Notes: generated from the sequence alone by a model not told the origin. Positions 35,520 through 48,858 are shown, counted from the stretch's first letter. The stretch is DNA of 64,000 nucleotides from JADGGM01 sp027307005 (GCA_035455745.1 DATIEP010000088.1:62001-126000); one strand, 5' to 3'. Numbers and translations are program-made.

Positions 35520-38483
35520 ATGACGAAGTTTGTCCGCAGTTGGGCCGCCGCGGCGACCGCGCTCGCGTTGTTCCCGGCTTGGGCTATGGCCCAGCAAGGG
35601 ACCATCTCGGGCCACGTCATCGACGCGGCAACAAAGCAACCGATCCCCAGTGTACAGGTGACGATCGTCGGCACGCACCGCGGCGCACTCACCGACGCAC
35701 AGGGCGAGTACCGCATCGGCAGCGTGCAGCCAGGCGCGTTGCGAGTGCGTGCTCAGCGTATCGGGTATGATGCAGTCGAGCAAGCGGTCACGGTCACGGG
35801 CAGTGCTACGGCCACGGCTGACTTTACGCTCAGCGCTAGGGCCGTTTCACTCGACGCCGAAGTCATCGTTGCAAACGGGTCGCAAGAGCGCGTGCGTCAA
35901 AGCGGCGTTCTGACCGGAAAGGTTGACGTCGACTCGCTCAACAAGGCGACGGTGTCGAGCGCGTCCGAAATGCTTCAGTCGCGGGTGCCTGGCGTCACCG
36001 TGACGGAAAGCGGCGGAACGGTCGGCGGCAACGCCAAGATCCGTATTCGCGGCGCAAGCAGCCTGTCGCTCAGCAACGATCCGTTGATCATCGTCGACGG
36101 CATCCGGGTCAACGGTGATTTGGGCGACGGCACCAATGGCATGATCGGCGTCGGCGGTCAGGCGCCCTCGCGCTTCAACGACCTCAATCCTGAGGACATC
36201 GAGAACATCGAAGTAGTAAAGGGCCCGGCGGCATCGTCGCTCTACGGCACAGCGGCAGCCGACGGCGTCATCTACATCACCACCAAGAAAGGCGTGTCCG
36301 GCAGGGCTCGTTGGCAGGCGCATGTCGAAGGTGGCACGATGAACGACGAGACGGCGTGGCCAGCCAACCTGCGCGCTATCAATGTGAGCGCGAGCGGCGA
36401 CACGACGCGTTGCAGCAACCTCACGTCGGCGGCAACCGGTTGCACGCCCACTTCGATTCTGTCCTGGAATCCCCTCGTGCAGGCCAGCCCGTTCACGCAG
36501 GGAAACACGCAGAATTACGGGCTCAGCGTGAACGGTGGCGGCGATCGCGCGCAGTACTACATCTCCGGCAACTGGGATAAGCAACAGGGCATCTTGCCGT
36601 GGAACGTCGAGCACCACTTCGACATGCGCGCCAACGTGGCGGCGCAGCCGCGCGACAACATGAACATCAGCGCGAGCGTCGGATACGTGCAGAGCCGTCT
36701 CCGCCTGCCGCAGAACGACAACGACATTCTCGGCGTCCTTGGCGGCGGCCTGTTGGGCGCGCCTATCGATAACGCGGCGCGCGGCTACCTCGCTGGCCAG
36801 ACGCCACAGCAGATATCTGCCATCAGCACGCATCAGAACGTCGATCGCTTCACCACATCCGTTCAGGGATCGTGGCTGATGCTGCCATGGCTCAACTGGA
36901 ACGCGACGGCCGGTCTGGACTTCACCAATAGTTCCAACCAGGAACTGATCCCGCCTAACGAGGTGAACTTCGGCGACTTGCCGCTCGGGCAGCGCACATC
37001 GAGTCCGTTCCAGACGTTCGAGTACACGATGCAGGGCAGCGGCACGGCGACGTTCAACCTGACGTCCGACCTCAAGTCGACGACAACGGCCGGTGTCGAC
37101 TATAACAACGAGACCATTAAGGGTACGTTCGCCTTTGGTAAGCAGTTGCTCGCGGGCACCGGCTCCCTCGCCGGCACGACGGCCCAATTCGCGGTCGGCG
37201 AAACCAACACTGGCGACATCACGCTAGGCGGGTTCGGCAGCGAACAGCTCGCCTGGCGCGACAAAGTGTTTCTCACGGGCGGTCTGCGTGGTGACAAGAA
37301 CAGCGCATTCGGCCTCGATTTCAAGGAAGTCTATTATCCGTCAGTTAGCCTCTCCTGGGTGCTTGGCGAGGAGCCGTGGTTCCCGAAATCAGACATGTTC
37401 AGTTCGCTGCGCATTCGCGCCGCCTACGGCGAGTCTGGCCGTCAGCCTGGCTTCCGTGATGCCGTCACGTTCTTCAACCCGGTCTCGGTCATCGCGCCGA
37501 GTGGCGAAGAGGCCTCGTTTACGCCGGGCGGCGTTGGCAACATCAAACTTCAGCCCGAGCGGTCCAAGGAAATCGAGACCGGCTTCGACGTGGGCCTCCT
37601 CAACGAGCGCGCGTCGCTGTCGTTCACGTACTACCACAAGCACACCGACGACCTGTTGATCGCCGCGCCGCTACCGCCGTCTCAGGGTCAAGCGCTTTCG
37701 ATCTTCCGGAACCTCGGTTCGGTTCAGAATCAGGGCGTTGAAGGGCTCCTCAACGCGACGATTCTTACGAAGGATCCGGTCCAGTGGACCCTCGGCGTCA
37801 ACGTTTCGTCCAACCACAACAAGATTCTGAACCTTGGACAGGGCATCACGCCGATCCTGTTCGGTGCCGACAATGCTCAGCGGCATCAGAACACGTATCC
37901 CGCCGGTGCTTACTTCCAGCAACCCTACACGTTCAAGGATGCGAACGGCGACGGGTTGATCGATCCGAGCGAGGTCACGCTCGGCGACACGGCGGTCTTT
38001 TTGGGTACGCCGTTCCCGACGCTGCAGAGCACGTTCACGACCCAGTTGACGCTCTTCAAGTACTTCCGCCTCAACGGCCAGTTGGATTACGAAGGCGGTC
38101 AGAAGCTGCTCAACTTTACGGAAGATTTCCGCTGCAAGTTCAACATCTGCGCGGCTGCGCAGAATCCGCATGCATCGCTCGCGGCACAGGCGGCAAACAT
38201 CGCCCAGCGCGAGGGTTCCGATGCCGGATTCATCGAGCCGGCAACGTTCTGGAAGCTCCGCGAGGTTTCGTTCACGTTGCTGGCGCCAGAAAGCATCGCG
38301 CATCGCGCTGGAGCGCAGAACCTCAGCTTGACGGTCGCGGGTCGCAACCTGGCCACGTGGACCAAGTACAAGGGTTTCGATCCGGAGCTCAATGAGAACG
38401 CAACGGGCAACTTCTCGGCGGATGACTTCCTGACGCTGCCGCCGTTGCGCGCTTACACGGTTCGGATCGACTTGACGTGGTGA
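35520..38483 (+). CDS. SusC/RagA-family TonB-linked outer-membrane receptor
   Basis: 987 residues. ATG 35520 is preceded by GGAGGAGG. The signal peptide (KFVRSWAAAATALALFPAWA then MAQQ) is closely related to that of SusC 1. A carboxypeptidase-regulatory-like domain (GTISGHVIDAATKQPIPSVQ), plug (LIIVDGIRVNGDLGDGTNGM; LNPEDIENIEVVKGPAASSL; YGTAAADGVIYITTKKG) and beta-barrel to RAYTVRIDLTW are all present. The late motif NLSLTVAGRNLATWTKYKGF matches the family. It imports an unknown ligand together with the next gene's product. No catabolic enzymes are adjacent. Confidence 0.95.
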   Translation: MTKFVRSWAAAATALALFPAWAMAQQGTISGHVIDAATKQPIPSVQVTIVGTHRGALTDAQGEYRIGSVQPGALRVRAQRIGYDAVEQAVTVTGSATATADFTLSARAVSLDAEVIVANGSQERVRQSGVLTGKVDVDSLNKATVSSASEMLQSRVPGVTVTESGGTVGGNAKIRIRGASSLSLSNDPLIIVDGIRVNGDLGDGTNGMIGVGGQAPSRFNDLNPEDIENIEVVKGPAASSLYGTAAADGVIYITTKKGVSGRARWQAHVEGGTMNDETAWPANLRAINVSASGDTTRCSNLTSAATGCTPTSILSWNPLVQASPFTQGNTQNYGLSVNGGGDRAQYYISGNWDKQQGILPWNVEHHFDMRANVAAQPRDNMNISASVGYVQSRLRLPQNDNDILGVLGGGLLGAPIDNAARGYLAGQTPQQISAISTHQNVDRFTTSVQGSWLMLPWLNWNATAGLDFTNSSNQELIPPNEVNFGDLPLGQRTSSPFQTFEYTMQGSGTATFNLTSDLKSTTTAGVDYNNETIKGTFAFGKQLLAGTGSLAGTTAQFAVGETNTGDITLGGFGSEQLAWRDKVFLTGGLRGDKNSAFGLDFKEVYYPSVSLSWVLGEEPWFPKSDMFSSLRIRAAYGESGRQPGFRDAVTFFNPVSVIAPSGEEASFTPGGVGNIKLQPERSKEIETGFDVGLLNERASLSFTYYHKHTDDLLIAAPLPPSQGQALSIFRNLGSVQNQGVEGLLNATILTKDPVQWTLGVNVSSNHNKILNLGQGITPILFGADNAQRHQNTYPAGAYFQQPYTFKDANGDGLIDPSEVTLGDTAVFLGTPFPTLQSTFTTQLTLFKYFRLNGQLDYEGGQKLLNFTEDFRCKFNICAAAQNPHASLAAQAANIAQREGSDAGFIEPATFWKLREVSFTLLAPESIAHRAGAQNLSLTVAGRNLATWTKYKGFDPELNENATGNFSADDFLTLPPLRAYTVRIDLTW

Positions 38484-38519
38484 GTGCGACGAGACTCCTT
38501 CGAGCGAGAAACCAATATT

Positions 38520-39905
38520 ATGCGTAATCGCATTGCTTTACCGTCTGCGCGATTCCGGTTAGGCGTCGCCCTGGCGGTGTGTGTCCTGGGAGCCGTCGGC
38601 TGCGACCACCTGCTGAGAGTGCAGGATCCAGACGTGGCAAGCCCAGGCTCGGTCGCTGGCGCCGATAAGCTGCCAACCCAGTTGGGCGCGGCCATTGGTG
38701 CGTTCAACCTGGCGTTCGGTGGGGACGGATCGGGTGGTAACGAAGGACTCGTCAACATGACCGGCTTGTTCACCGACGAGTTTTCGTTCACCGAGACCTT
38801 CCCGACCCGTATCGTGGTCGATCAGCGTACGACGACGGATAACAATTCGACGCTGCTCACCATCTTCTTCAACATCGAGCAGGCCCGGGCGCTCGCGGCT
38901 AGCGCCTCAGCTGCGTACACCCAGTTCGCGCCGAACAGTCCGGATCAGTCCCAGGCGTTGAGCCTGGAGGCTTACAGCCAAATGCTCATGGCTGAGATGT
39001 ACTGCGGCGCAGTTCCGTTCTCGACGCAGAATTCGGACGGTACGCAGTCGAACACGACGCCGCTCACCACGGTCCAGATGCTGAACACGTCGATTGCCAC
39101 ATTCGACTCGGCGCTGACCATCGCGGTCGATTCGGGCGATCACGCGCGCGAGTACCTCGCGCGCATTGGCAAGGCGCGGGCGTACATGGATCTGGGTGGC
39201 GCAGCGAACATGGCCATCGCGGACACGATCGTGACCACGGTGCCAACCACGTTTACTTACCTCGTGTTGCACTCCGAGAACACGACGCGTGAGAACAACG
39301 GTGTCAACGAGCTCGTGTGGTCGGAAGGTCGCTGGAGCGTCGGCGACAACGAAGGCACGAATGGTCTGGACTTCGTCTCGGCGCACGATCCTCGTGTTGG
39401 AGTTGTAAACCTCGGCGAGGGCTTTGCCGGCGCAGGTACCACTGTGTGGGCTCCTCTCAAGGACAGCGTCCGGTCTTCACCGGAGGTCGTCGCGAGCGGC
39501 GTCGAGGCTCGACTCATTGAGGCCGAAGCTGAGCTCAGGGCCGGGAACACGGCAACCTGGCTCAACGATTTGAATGCGCTCCGCGCCGAAGCCAATACGC
39601 AACTCGGCGTCGACTCGACACTGGCACCGTTGAGCGACCCGGGTCCGGCCAACAACGCGGAACTCCTTCTCACGATGCGTGAGCGCGCGTTCTGGCTCTT
39701 TGCCACTGCGCATCGGTTAGGCGACATGCGTCGCCTGGTGCGGGACTACGGCTTGTCGGCTAATTCGGTCTACCCGACAGGAACGTATATTTTTGCGAGC
39801 GCTCCGCAGGGTACATACGGGCCGGATCTCGTCTTCCCGGTACCTCTCGAGGAGGGCAACAATCCGGACTTCAACGCGAGTGCCTGTGACGTCACAGTGC
39901 CGTAG
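38520..39905 (+). CDS. SusD/RagB-family surface lipoprotein
   Basis: 461 residues from ATG 38520; an in-frame ATG at 38484 exists but would put a charged stretch before the signal peptide. The signal ends in LGAVGCDHLLRVQDPDVASP, with the lipidation Cys in AVGC. The helical SusD core shows ALSLEAYSQMLMAEMYCGAV and SGVEARLIEAEAELRAGNTA, and the C-terminal part has FWLFATAHRLGDMRRLVRDY, a typical RagB/SusD ending. It pairs with SusC 2. The stop TAG is immediately followed by a GTTAGGC word and then a terminator. Confidence 0.93.
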   Translation: MRNRIALPSARFRLGVALAVCVLGAVGCDHLLRVQDPDVASPGSVAGADKLPTQLGAAIGAFNLAFGGDGSGGNEGLVNMTGLFTDEFSFTETFPTRIVVDQRTTTDNNSTLLTIFFNIEQARALAASASAAYTQFAPNSPDQSQALSLEAYSQMLMAEMYCGAVPFSTQNSDGTQSNTTPLTTVQMLNTSIATFDSALTIAVDSGDHAREYLARIGKARAYMDLGGAANMAIADTIVTTVPTTFTYLVLHSENTTRENNGVNELVWSEGRWSVGDNEGTNGLDFVSAHDPRVGVVNLGEGFAGAGTTVWAPLKDSVRSSPEVVASGVEARLIEAEAELRAGNTATWLNDLNALRAEANTQLGVDSTLAPLSDPGPANNAELLLTMRERAFWLFATAHRLGDMRRLVRDYGLSANSVYPTGTYIFASAPQGTYGPDLVFPVPLEEGNNPDFNASACDVTVP

Positions 39906-39932
39906 TTAGGCGTTAGCACTCACTCTGGAAAA

Positions 39933-39972
39933 AAAGCGCGGAGAGGGTTCGTGACCTCTCCGCGCTTTCTTT
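39933..39972 (+). terminator. Intrinsic terminator after SusC/SusD pair 2
   Basis: A perfect 14-base-pair stem (39933-39946, starting AAAGCGCGGAG, with 39955-39968), an 8-base loop, then CTTTG. A run of seven A precedes the stem, so it could also stop minus-strand transcription from the convergent gene. Confidence 0.85.
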
Positions 39973-40002
39973 GTCCGGGTCGTGCGGCGAGCTCGGTGCG
40001 CG

Positions 40003-40443
40003 CTACATTCGTCCGGACTTGGTCGTGACGGCGATGACGCCACCCGAAGACCCGGTGCCTTCCGTCAACGTTGCATGCATCCCATCCGTGATGCGAAGCA
40101 GCTCGATGTTGGGAGCAGCGATGCGCTGCAGCATTCGCGGATCTTCCACGCGGACGCCATCTATGATGAGGAGCGGCATGTCCGCGCCGGGCAGCAGAAT
40201 GCTGCTGCGGCCGCGGCGATTTCTGATCGTCGCCGAGCTTCCGTCAGTTGCCTCTGACATGTCCATCTCGCCACTCCACGCCACGACATCCCATGCATTG
40301 GAGACTTGCATCTTCGCAATGTCGTTTGACGTGTAGACCAGCGACCCATCCGGTGCAAGCGGCGGCTGCACATGATGGCTCGGCCCGCACGCAACCGCCG
40401 CGCCCATCAGCAGCATCGCCAACGAGGGGTAAAACGCCCGCAT
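40003..40443 (-). CDS. Lipoprotein consisting of an isolated TonB-receptor plug-like domain
   Basis: 146 residues. The N-terminus ends in LLMGAAVACGPS with a lipobox cysteine (C19). The rest carries the plug signatures of SusC-type receptors: ILLPGADMPLLIIDGVRVED, then IELLRITDGMHATLTEGTGS and SGGVIAVTTKSGRM, equivalent to 'PL.IVDG...I..I.VLKG..A..YG....GVI.ITTK'. No beta-barrel follows; the frame ends there. It is therefore a free-standing plug-like module and not a truncated receptor, since it has its own lipoprotein signal. It converges on the SusD 2 terminator. Confidence 0.8.
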   Translation of the reverse strand: MRAFYPSLAMLLMGAAVACGPSHHVQPPLAPDGSLVYTSNDIAKMQVSNAWDVVAWSGEMDMSEATDGSSATIRNRRGRSSILLPGADMPLLIIDGVRVEDPRMLQRIAAPNIELLRITDGMHATLTEGTGSSGGVIAVTTKSGRM

Positions 40444-40570
40444 AGCAGCCTCCTGAGGCCGACCACAGCAGGAAACGACGCTATTCCAGAGTGCGGCTTC
40501 CGGGAAGGATTGTCAATAGAGGCGAAGGCAAACTACCGGCCACGCGGTTGTCGGTTTGGCAAGCCCGTCG

Positions 40571-41443
40571 TTAGTCGGTGATCGCGCCGGAAGGAAGGAC
40601 GTACGTGAGCGGATCCACCACTTTCCCCTGCACGTGGATTTCGTAGTGCAGGTGCGGACCCGTCGACAGACCGGTATTGCCAACGTTGGCAATCACTTGC
40701 CCGCGATCGACGTGCTGCCCGACGTGGACCACGATGCGCGAACAGTGCGCGTACTTGGTGACGATGCCACCGCCGTGGTCGATCTCGAGCACGTTCCCGT
40801 ATCCGGTTTGCACGGTAACCATCGTCACAGTGCCGGCGGCGGGCGCGACGATCGGCGCACCCATCGGCGCGCTCACATCGATGCCCTCGTGCGGTCGTCT
40901 GATGTGCAGAATGGGGTGGAAACGCGAACGGCTGAATGCGCTCGAGAGCCATCCGGCCGTTGGCATGATCGACGGGATGTGCGACAACCGCTCGGCGTGT
41001 TGCGACAACGTGTCGGAAACTTCCGCGAAGCTGGCGGCGAGCGAATTCGCACGACGGATGAGCAGGTCGAGATTCGGATGCGACATCATGCCCTCGCGCT
41101 GGACGTCACTGCTCGCCGCCGGATGATCCGAGAGCAACGCGGACACCGAGTCTTGCGGCAATCCCGCGAGCAACCGGATCTGCTCATCGCGATGCGCAAT
41201 GGTCTCGATCGTGTCGAGCAGGCCGTTGAGACGCGCTTGGAATGCAGGCGACGGCGCCTGGGGCGGGTGCGGCGCGAGCGCGGACCGCGTCAGCACCGCG
41301 CCGGTGAGTACGAGCACTGCGACGAGAGCGGCGCCGCCGATTCGAAGAGAGCGCCGGATCGCAGCGGAGCTGATCGTGATACTCCGCGCGGCGTCGCACC
41401 CGTTCGGGACGAGCATGATGGTCCAACGGCGGTCGGCGCGCAT
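40571..41443 (-). CDS. M23-family peptidase, membrane-anchored
   Basis: 290 residues with a basic N-terminus and one transmembrane helix (LRIGGAALVAVLVLTGAVLT). A helical stretch follows (FQARLNGLLDTIETIAHRDE; LLIRRANSLAASFAEVSDTL), then a C-terminal M23 domain with HEGIDVSAPMGAPIVAPAAG and the HLHYEIHVQGKVVDPLTYVL end. Zinc ligands (HxxxD-type and HxH) are present. It is likely involved in cell-wall turnover or in activating amidases, as NlpD/EnvC-like proteins do. The stop TAA lies in a GTTAG context. Confidence 0.9.
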   Translation of the reverse strand: MRADRRWTIMLVPNGCDAARSITISSAAIRRSLRIGGAALVAVLVLTGAVLTRSALAPHPPQAPSPAFQARLNGLLDTIETIAHRDEQIRLLAGLPQDSVSALLSDHPAASSDVQREGMMSHPNLDLLIRRANSLAASFAEVSDTLSQHAERLSHIPSIMPTAGWLSSAFSRSRFHPILHIRRPHEGIDVSAPMGAPIVAPAAGTVTMVTVQTGYGNVLEIDHGGGIVTKYAHCSRIVVHVGQHVDRGQVIANVGNTGLSTGPHLHYEIHVQGKVVDPLTYVLPSGAITD

Positions 41444-41620
41444 GAAGACCTCTCGAGGGCAGCAGTATGGCGGGGGTTACAGCAGGAGGACTGGCTTCAT
41501 GCGTGTAGAGTCACGCTGTGAAACAGCTGTTTTCAATTGCGCCACATAGCGTTACTTGCCGCTCGGGCGAGGTGACGGAGCGGCGCCTGGCGGCTGCGAA
41601 TGAATGGCCGCGGAGACGCG

Positions 41621-43168
41621 TCAGGCTGCGGCGGTTTCTCGTGGAAAGAGACCCAGACCTTTCTCGACGCGCCATCCGCTCGGGTCCAGCGACGCGACGG
41701 GCGTCTCGTCCGCTGCCGGCCAGCGCTGCTCATCGATGTTTCCCGTCCCGCCTAACTGACGCCACAGCTCCTGCGCCTTGGTCGGCATGAACGGTGCGAG
41801 CATGAGCGCGAGGTGCGTCAGCATCCACGCGAGCGCCGCCAGCGTCTCGCGCAGCTCGGCCGCGCGCGACGGATCTTTGGACAGTTTCCAAGGCGCCTGT
41901 CGATCGACGTACTCGTTGGCGCGCGCCACGACTCGCCACGCTGCGGCGAGCGCTTCGTGCAGCAGCAGCCCCTTCATCGCGCGGCGATACTGGGCTCGTT
42001 CGATCTCTACCCATGGCGCGGCGTCGGCGAGCGATGCGACGCTCACGCGCGGCACTTCGCCATCGCAGTACTTCTGGATCATCGCGATGGTCCGGCTGGC
42101 GAGGTTGCCCAGTCCATTGGCGAGGTCGGAGGTGTAGCGCTCCTCGAAGCGTTCCCAGGAGAAGTTGCCGTCGGCATCGAACGGCACTTCGCGCATCAGA
42201 AAATATCGGAATGCATCGGGACCGAACCGGTCCACGGCTTCCGCGAGCTCGAGCTTGACCCCGGCGCTCTTGCTGAACCGCTCGCCGCCTAACTGAACGA
42301 AGCCGTGCGCCCAGACGCGCTCCGGCAGCGCTTCGCCGGCGGCCCACAGCATCGCCGGCCAGATCACGCAGTGGAAGCGGGTGATGTCCTTGCCGATCAC
42401 GTGGAGCTGCGCGGGCCACTGCGCGTGCGACCCCTGGAACCGAGTCGCGGTCCAATAGTTAGGCAAAGCGTCGAACCACACGTACGTCGTCTGGCGCTCG
42501 CCGTCGCTCGTGGGCCGAGGGAAGGGGACGCCCCACGAGAAGCGCGAGCGGCTGGCCGACACGTCCTCGAGGCCCTGGTCCAGCAGGCTCACGATCTCGT
42601 TGCGGCGGGATTCGGGCTGCACGAATTCCGGGTGCTCGGTGATGTGCGCGCGGAGTCGTTCCTGATAGGCCGACAGCCGGAAAAACCAGTTGCGCTCCTC
42701 GACCCACTCGAGGGTGCGCGTGGGGTGCAGCACGCAGTGGCCGTCGAGGATCTCCGACTCCTGCTTGAACGCTTCGCAGCCGACGCAGTACCAGCCCTGA
42801 TACGACTTTTCGTAGAAGTCGTCGGGGTTGCGCTCGAAGATGTGCTCGAGCAGGTCGCGGACGCCTTCGCGGTGTTCGGCGGAGGACGTGCGGATGAACT
42901 GGTCGCGGGAGATTTCGAGGTGGTCCCACATCCGCTGGAAGCTTTCGGCGATCTGGTCGGTGAGCTGCTGCGGCGAGAGGCCGCGCTCGGCCGCGGTCTG
43001 GGCGACCTTCTGTCCGTGCTCGTCCATGCCGATGAGGAACCACACGTCGTCGCCTAACAGGCGGTGGTACCGGGCGATCGCATCGGCGCCGATCTTCTCG
43101 AAGGCGTGGCCCAGATGCGGCTCGCCGTTGGCGTAGTCGATGGCGGTCGTGAGGTAGAATCGAGGCAC
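41621..43168 (-). CDS. metG: Methionyl-tRNA synthetase
   Basis: Charges tRNA-Met in the cytoplasm. The 515-residue product has the HIGH-type motif HLGHAFEKIGADAIARY, the zinc-knuckle region (YCVGCEAFK with ILDGHCVLHPTRTLEW), the KMSKS equivalent RFSKSAGVKLE, and the anticodon-binding helical domain. It lacks the C-terminal tRNA-binding dimerisation domain found in some homologues. In the zinc region only part of the CxxC/CxxC set is present (second knuckle CxxH). It lies 77 bases downstream of the RicT-like gene. Confidence 0.96.
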   Translation of the reverse strand: MPRFYLTTAIDYANGEPHLGHAFEKIGADAIARYHRLLGDDVWFLIGMDEHGQKVAQTAAERGLSPQQLTDQIAESFQRMWDHLEISRDQFIRTSSAEHREGVRDLLEHIFERNPDDFYEKSYQGWYCVGCEAFKQESEILDGHCVLHPTRTLEWVEERNWFFRLSAYQERLRAHITEHPEFVQPESRRNEIVSLLDQGLEDVSASRSRFSWGVPFPRPTSDGERQTTYVWFDALPNYWTATRFQGSHAQWPAQLHVIGKDITRFHCVIWPAMLWAAGEALPERVWAHGFVQLGGERFSKSAGVKLELAEAVDRFGPDAFRYFLMREVPFDADGNFSWERFEERYTSDLANGLGNLASRTIAMIQKYCDGEVPRVSVASLADAAPWVEIERAQYRRAMKGLLLHEALAAAWRVVARANEYVDRQAPWKLSKDPSRAAELRETLAALAWMLTHLALMLAPFMPTKAQELWRQLGGTGNIDEQRWPAADETPVASLDPSGWRVEKGLGLFPRETAAA

Positions 43169-43245
43169 GATGCGGGTACGGTGGTCCTGTCGATGAGCCG
43201 GGGCGGCGGGGCGCCGTCAGGCGCGCCGCCGCGACGGACGGAGCG

Positions 43246-44313
43246 TCACTGCGGATCGCCGCCGGGGCGGCTGCGGCGTCCGCCGCGGCGGCCCCGGCGG
43301 CGGTGGGAGCGGCGCCCGCGCGACACATCGGAGGTCCCGGTGTCAGCCTCTGGTTGGGGCGCGCCCTCGTCGGCCGTCTCGAGCCCCGCGTCGAGCACCG
43401 TGTCGACCGCGCTGTCAGCGTCGTCCACCGCCTCGTCGACGTCGGGCTCGTCGTCGATGCGCTCGACGGCGAGCGGCGACCGCCGTTCGATCTCCGCCTT
43501 GAGGTCGGCTAACGGAACGATGCGCGTCTCGCCGTCCGCGCTCCGCAGTGTCACGCGGTCGTTGAAGATGTCGTTGGCCACGACCTTTTCTTCGCCGAGC
43601 GTGGTCGTGAGCAGGCGTCCCTCCTTCGGAAAGCGCTTGCGCGCTTGCGCGTAGAACTCGTGCTCGTAGCGCAGGCAGCACATGAGCCGTCCGCACGCGC
43701 CGGAGATCTGGGACGGGTTGAGCGAGAGCCGTTGATCCTTGGCCACCTGCAGGTTCACAGGACGCAGCTCGGGCAGCCACGACGCGGAGCAGTACTCGCG
43801 TCCGCATCGGCCGATGCCGCTCAACCGCTTGGCTTCATCGCGGACGCCGATTTGCTTGAGCTCGATGCGCGTGCGAAACGCGGCCGCGAGGTCGCGCACG
43901 AGCGCGCGGAAGTCCACGCGTCGCTCGGCCGTGAAATAGATGGTGAGCTTGCGCCGGTCCCACTGCCACTCCGCGTCGGACACTTTCATGATCAAGCCGT
44001 GCTGCTTGACCTTTTCCATCACCTTGCGGCGGGTGTCCTCGTCCTGGCCGCGCAGCTCGGCGGCGCGACGCTCTTCATCGGCCGTGGCGGTGCGCAGCAC
44101 TTTGCGCTCGGGGCGCGTGGTGCCGCAGCCATGCGAACAGCCGCCGCAGCGGTGCTCGGCGAGCTCGCCCACCGAGTGGATGCGGCCGAGGTCCTCGCCG
44201 CGATCCGCTTCGACGATCACCGACGCGTGCAAGCGCGGGGGTTCTTCCACATCCCAGAGGAAGAACTCCTTGCGATTGCCCTTGAACGCGACTTCGATCA
44301 GTTGCGTGGCCAT
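43246..44313 (-). CDS. ricT: PSP1-domain protein, RicT/YaaT-like
   Basis: 355 residues. The PSP1 core and cysteine motifs characteristic of RicT are present: HRCGGCSHGCG, GIGRCGREYCSASWLP and GACGRLMCCLRYEHEFY. In Bacillus, RicT acts with RicA and RicF in an iron-sulfur complex that affects RNA maturation and sporulation/competence regulation. Here the C-terminal extension is acidic (DDEPDVDEAVDDADSAVDTV) and then strongly basic (RGRRSHRRRGRRGGRRSR), suggesting RNA or ribosome contact. Neighbours are metG and accA, a frequent context for such proteins. Confidence 0.9.
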   Translation of the reverse strand: MATQLIEVAFKGNRKEFFLWDVEEPPRLHASVIVEADRGEDLGRIHSVGELAEHRCGGCSHGCGTTRPERKVLRTATADEERRAAELRGQDEDTRRKVMEKVKQHGLIMKVSDAEWQWDRRKLTIYFTAERRVDFRALVRDLAAAFRTRIELKQIGVRDEAKRLSGIGRCGREYCSASWLPELRPVNLQVAKDQRLSLNPSQISGACGRLMCCLRYEHEFYAQARKRFPKEGRLLTTTLGEEKVVANDIFNDRVTLRSADGETRIVPLADLKAEIERRSPLAVERIDDEPDVDEAVDDADSAVDTVLDAGLETADEGAPQPEADTGTSDVSRGRRSHRRRGRRGGRRSRPGGDPQ

Positions 44314-44325
44314 CGTGGTCTGTCG

Positions 44326-45294
44326 CTACTCGGCGTATTGCCCCATGGCGAGGAACTTCTCCCGGCGGCGCCGGACGAGCTTTTCCGGACGATAGCGGCC
44401 TAACTCCTCGAGCGCGCGGCTCACGGCCTGGTGGACGGCCTGCGCGGCCGCTTCATGATTGGCATGCGCGCCGCCCACCGGCTCCGGGATGATCTCATCG
44501 ATCACGCCCAACTCGAGCAGGTCCTGCGCGGTGATGCGGAGCGCCGAGGCGGCGCGCTCCCGCATCTCGGGGCTCTTGCCATCTTTCCAGAGAATGGCCG
44601 CGCAGCCCTCGACGGTGATCACGGAATACACGGCGTTCTCCATCATCAGGACGCGGTCGGCCACGCCTAACGCGAGCGCGCCGCCGGAGCCGCCCTCGCC
44701 GATGACTGTGGACACGATCGGCACCTCGAGCCGGCTCATCTCGAACAGGTTGCGCGCAATGGCCTCCGACTGCCCGCGCTCTTCCGCGCCGAGGCCGGCC
44801 CACGCGCCGGGCGTGTCGATGAACGTGATCACGGGGACGTGGAACTTCTCGGCGAGCTTCATGAGACGGAGGGCCTTGCGATACCCCTCGGGGTGCGGCA
44901 TGCCGAAGTTGCGCTTGAGATTTTCCTTGGTGTCCCGGCCGCGCTGGTGGCCGATCACCATCACGGTCTCGCCCTCGAGGCGCGCCCAACCGCCGACGAT
45001 CGCTGCGTCTTCGCGATAGAGCCGGTCGCCGTGGAGCTCGATGAAATCGGTGAACGCGAGCTGCAGATAGTCGAGCGTGAAGGGGCGCTTGTTGTTGCGC
45101 GCCACCTGGACACGCTGCAGCGGCGACAGATTCTTGTAGACCTCGGCGCGCAGCTCATCGAGCTTCCGCTCGAGCGGAGCAATCTCCTCGGTCACACTCA
45201 TCTGCCGCTTGCCTGCGGTCTTTTTCAGCTCGTCTATCTGTTTTTCCAGCTCAGCGATCGGCTTCTCGAACTCCATCGTCGTCGAGCTCGCCAT
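44326..45294 (-). CDS. accA: Acetyl-CoA carboxylase carboxyltransferase subunit alpha
   Basis: Part of acetyl-CoA carboxylase, first step of fatty-acid synthesis. The 322-residue product has the N-terminal helical region (FEKPIAELEKQIDELKKTAG) and the crotonase-like core: GHQRGRDTKENLKRNFGMPH, PEGYRKALRLMKLAEKFHVP, ITFIDTPGAWAGLGAEERGQ, EGGSGGALALGVADRVLMME. Length is normal. The start codon is one base from the dnaE stop, so they are co-transcribed. accD, accB and accC are not in the window. Confidence 0.97.
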   Translation of the reverse strand: MASSTTMEFEKPIAELEKQIDELKKTAGKRQMSVTEEIAPLERKLDELRAEVYKNLSPLQRVQVARNNKRPFTLDYLQLAFTDFIELHGDRLYREDAAIVGGWARLEGETVMVIGHQRGRDTKENLKRNFGMPHPEGYRKALRLMKLAEKFHVPVITFIDTPGAWAGLGAEERGQSEAIARNLFEMSRLEVPIVSTVIGEGGSGGALALGVADRVLMMENAVYSVITVEGCAAILWKDGKSPEMRERAASALRITAQDLLELGVIDEIIPEPVGGAHANHEAAAQAVHQAVSRALEELGRYRPEKLVRRRREKFLAMGQYAE

Positions 45295-45295
45295 T

Positions 45296-48781
<3,486 letters not shown>

Positions 48782-48852
48782 CGGCTGTGGGCTGGTGGCG
48801 TCGACGGACGGCTCTCGCGCGGCACCAAGGCGAGGTGCGTGAACGCTACCGT

Positions 48853-48858
48853 AGTATA
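48853..48858 (-). promoter_or_regulatory. Possible -10 element upstream of dnaE
   Basis: TATACT on the minus strand, about 70 bases before the dnaE start. No convincing -35 element is visible 16-18 bases upstream, so this is a weak call. Confidence 0.3.
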
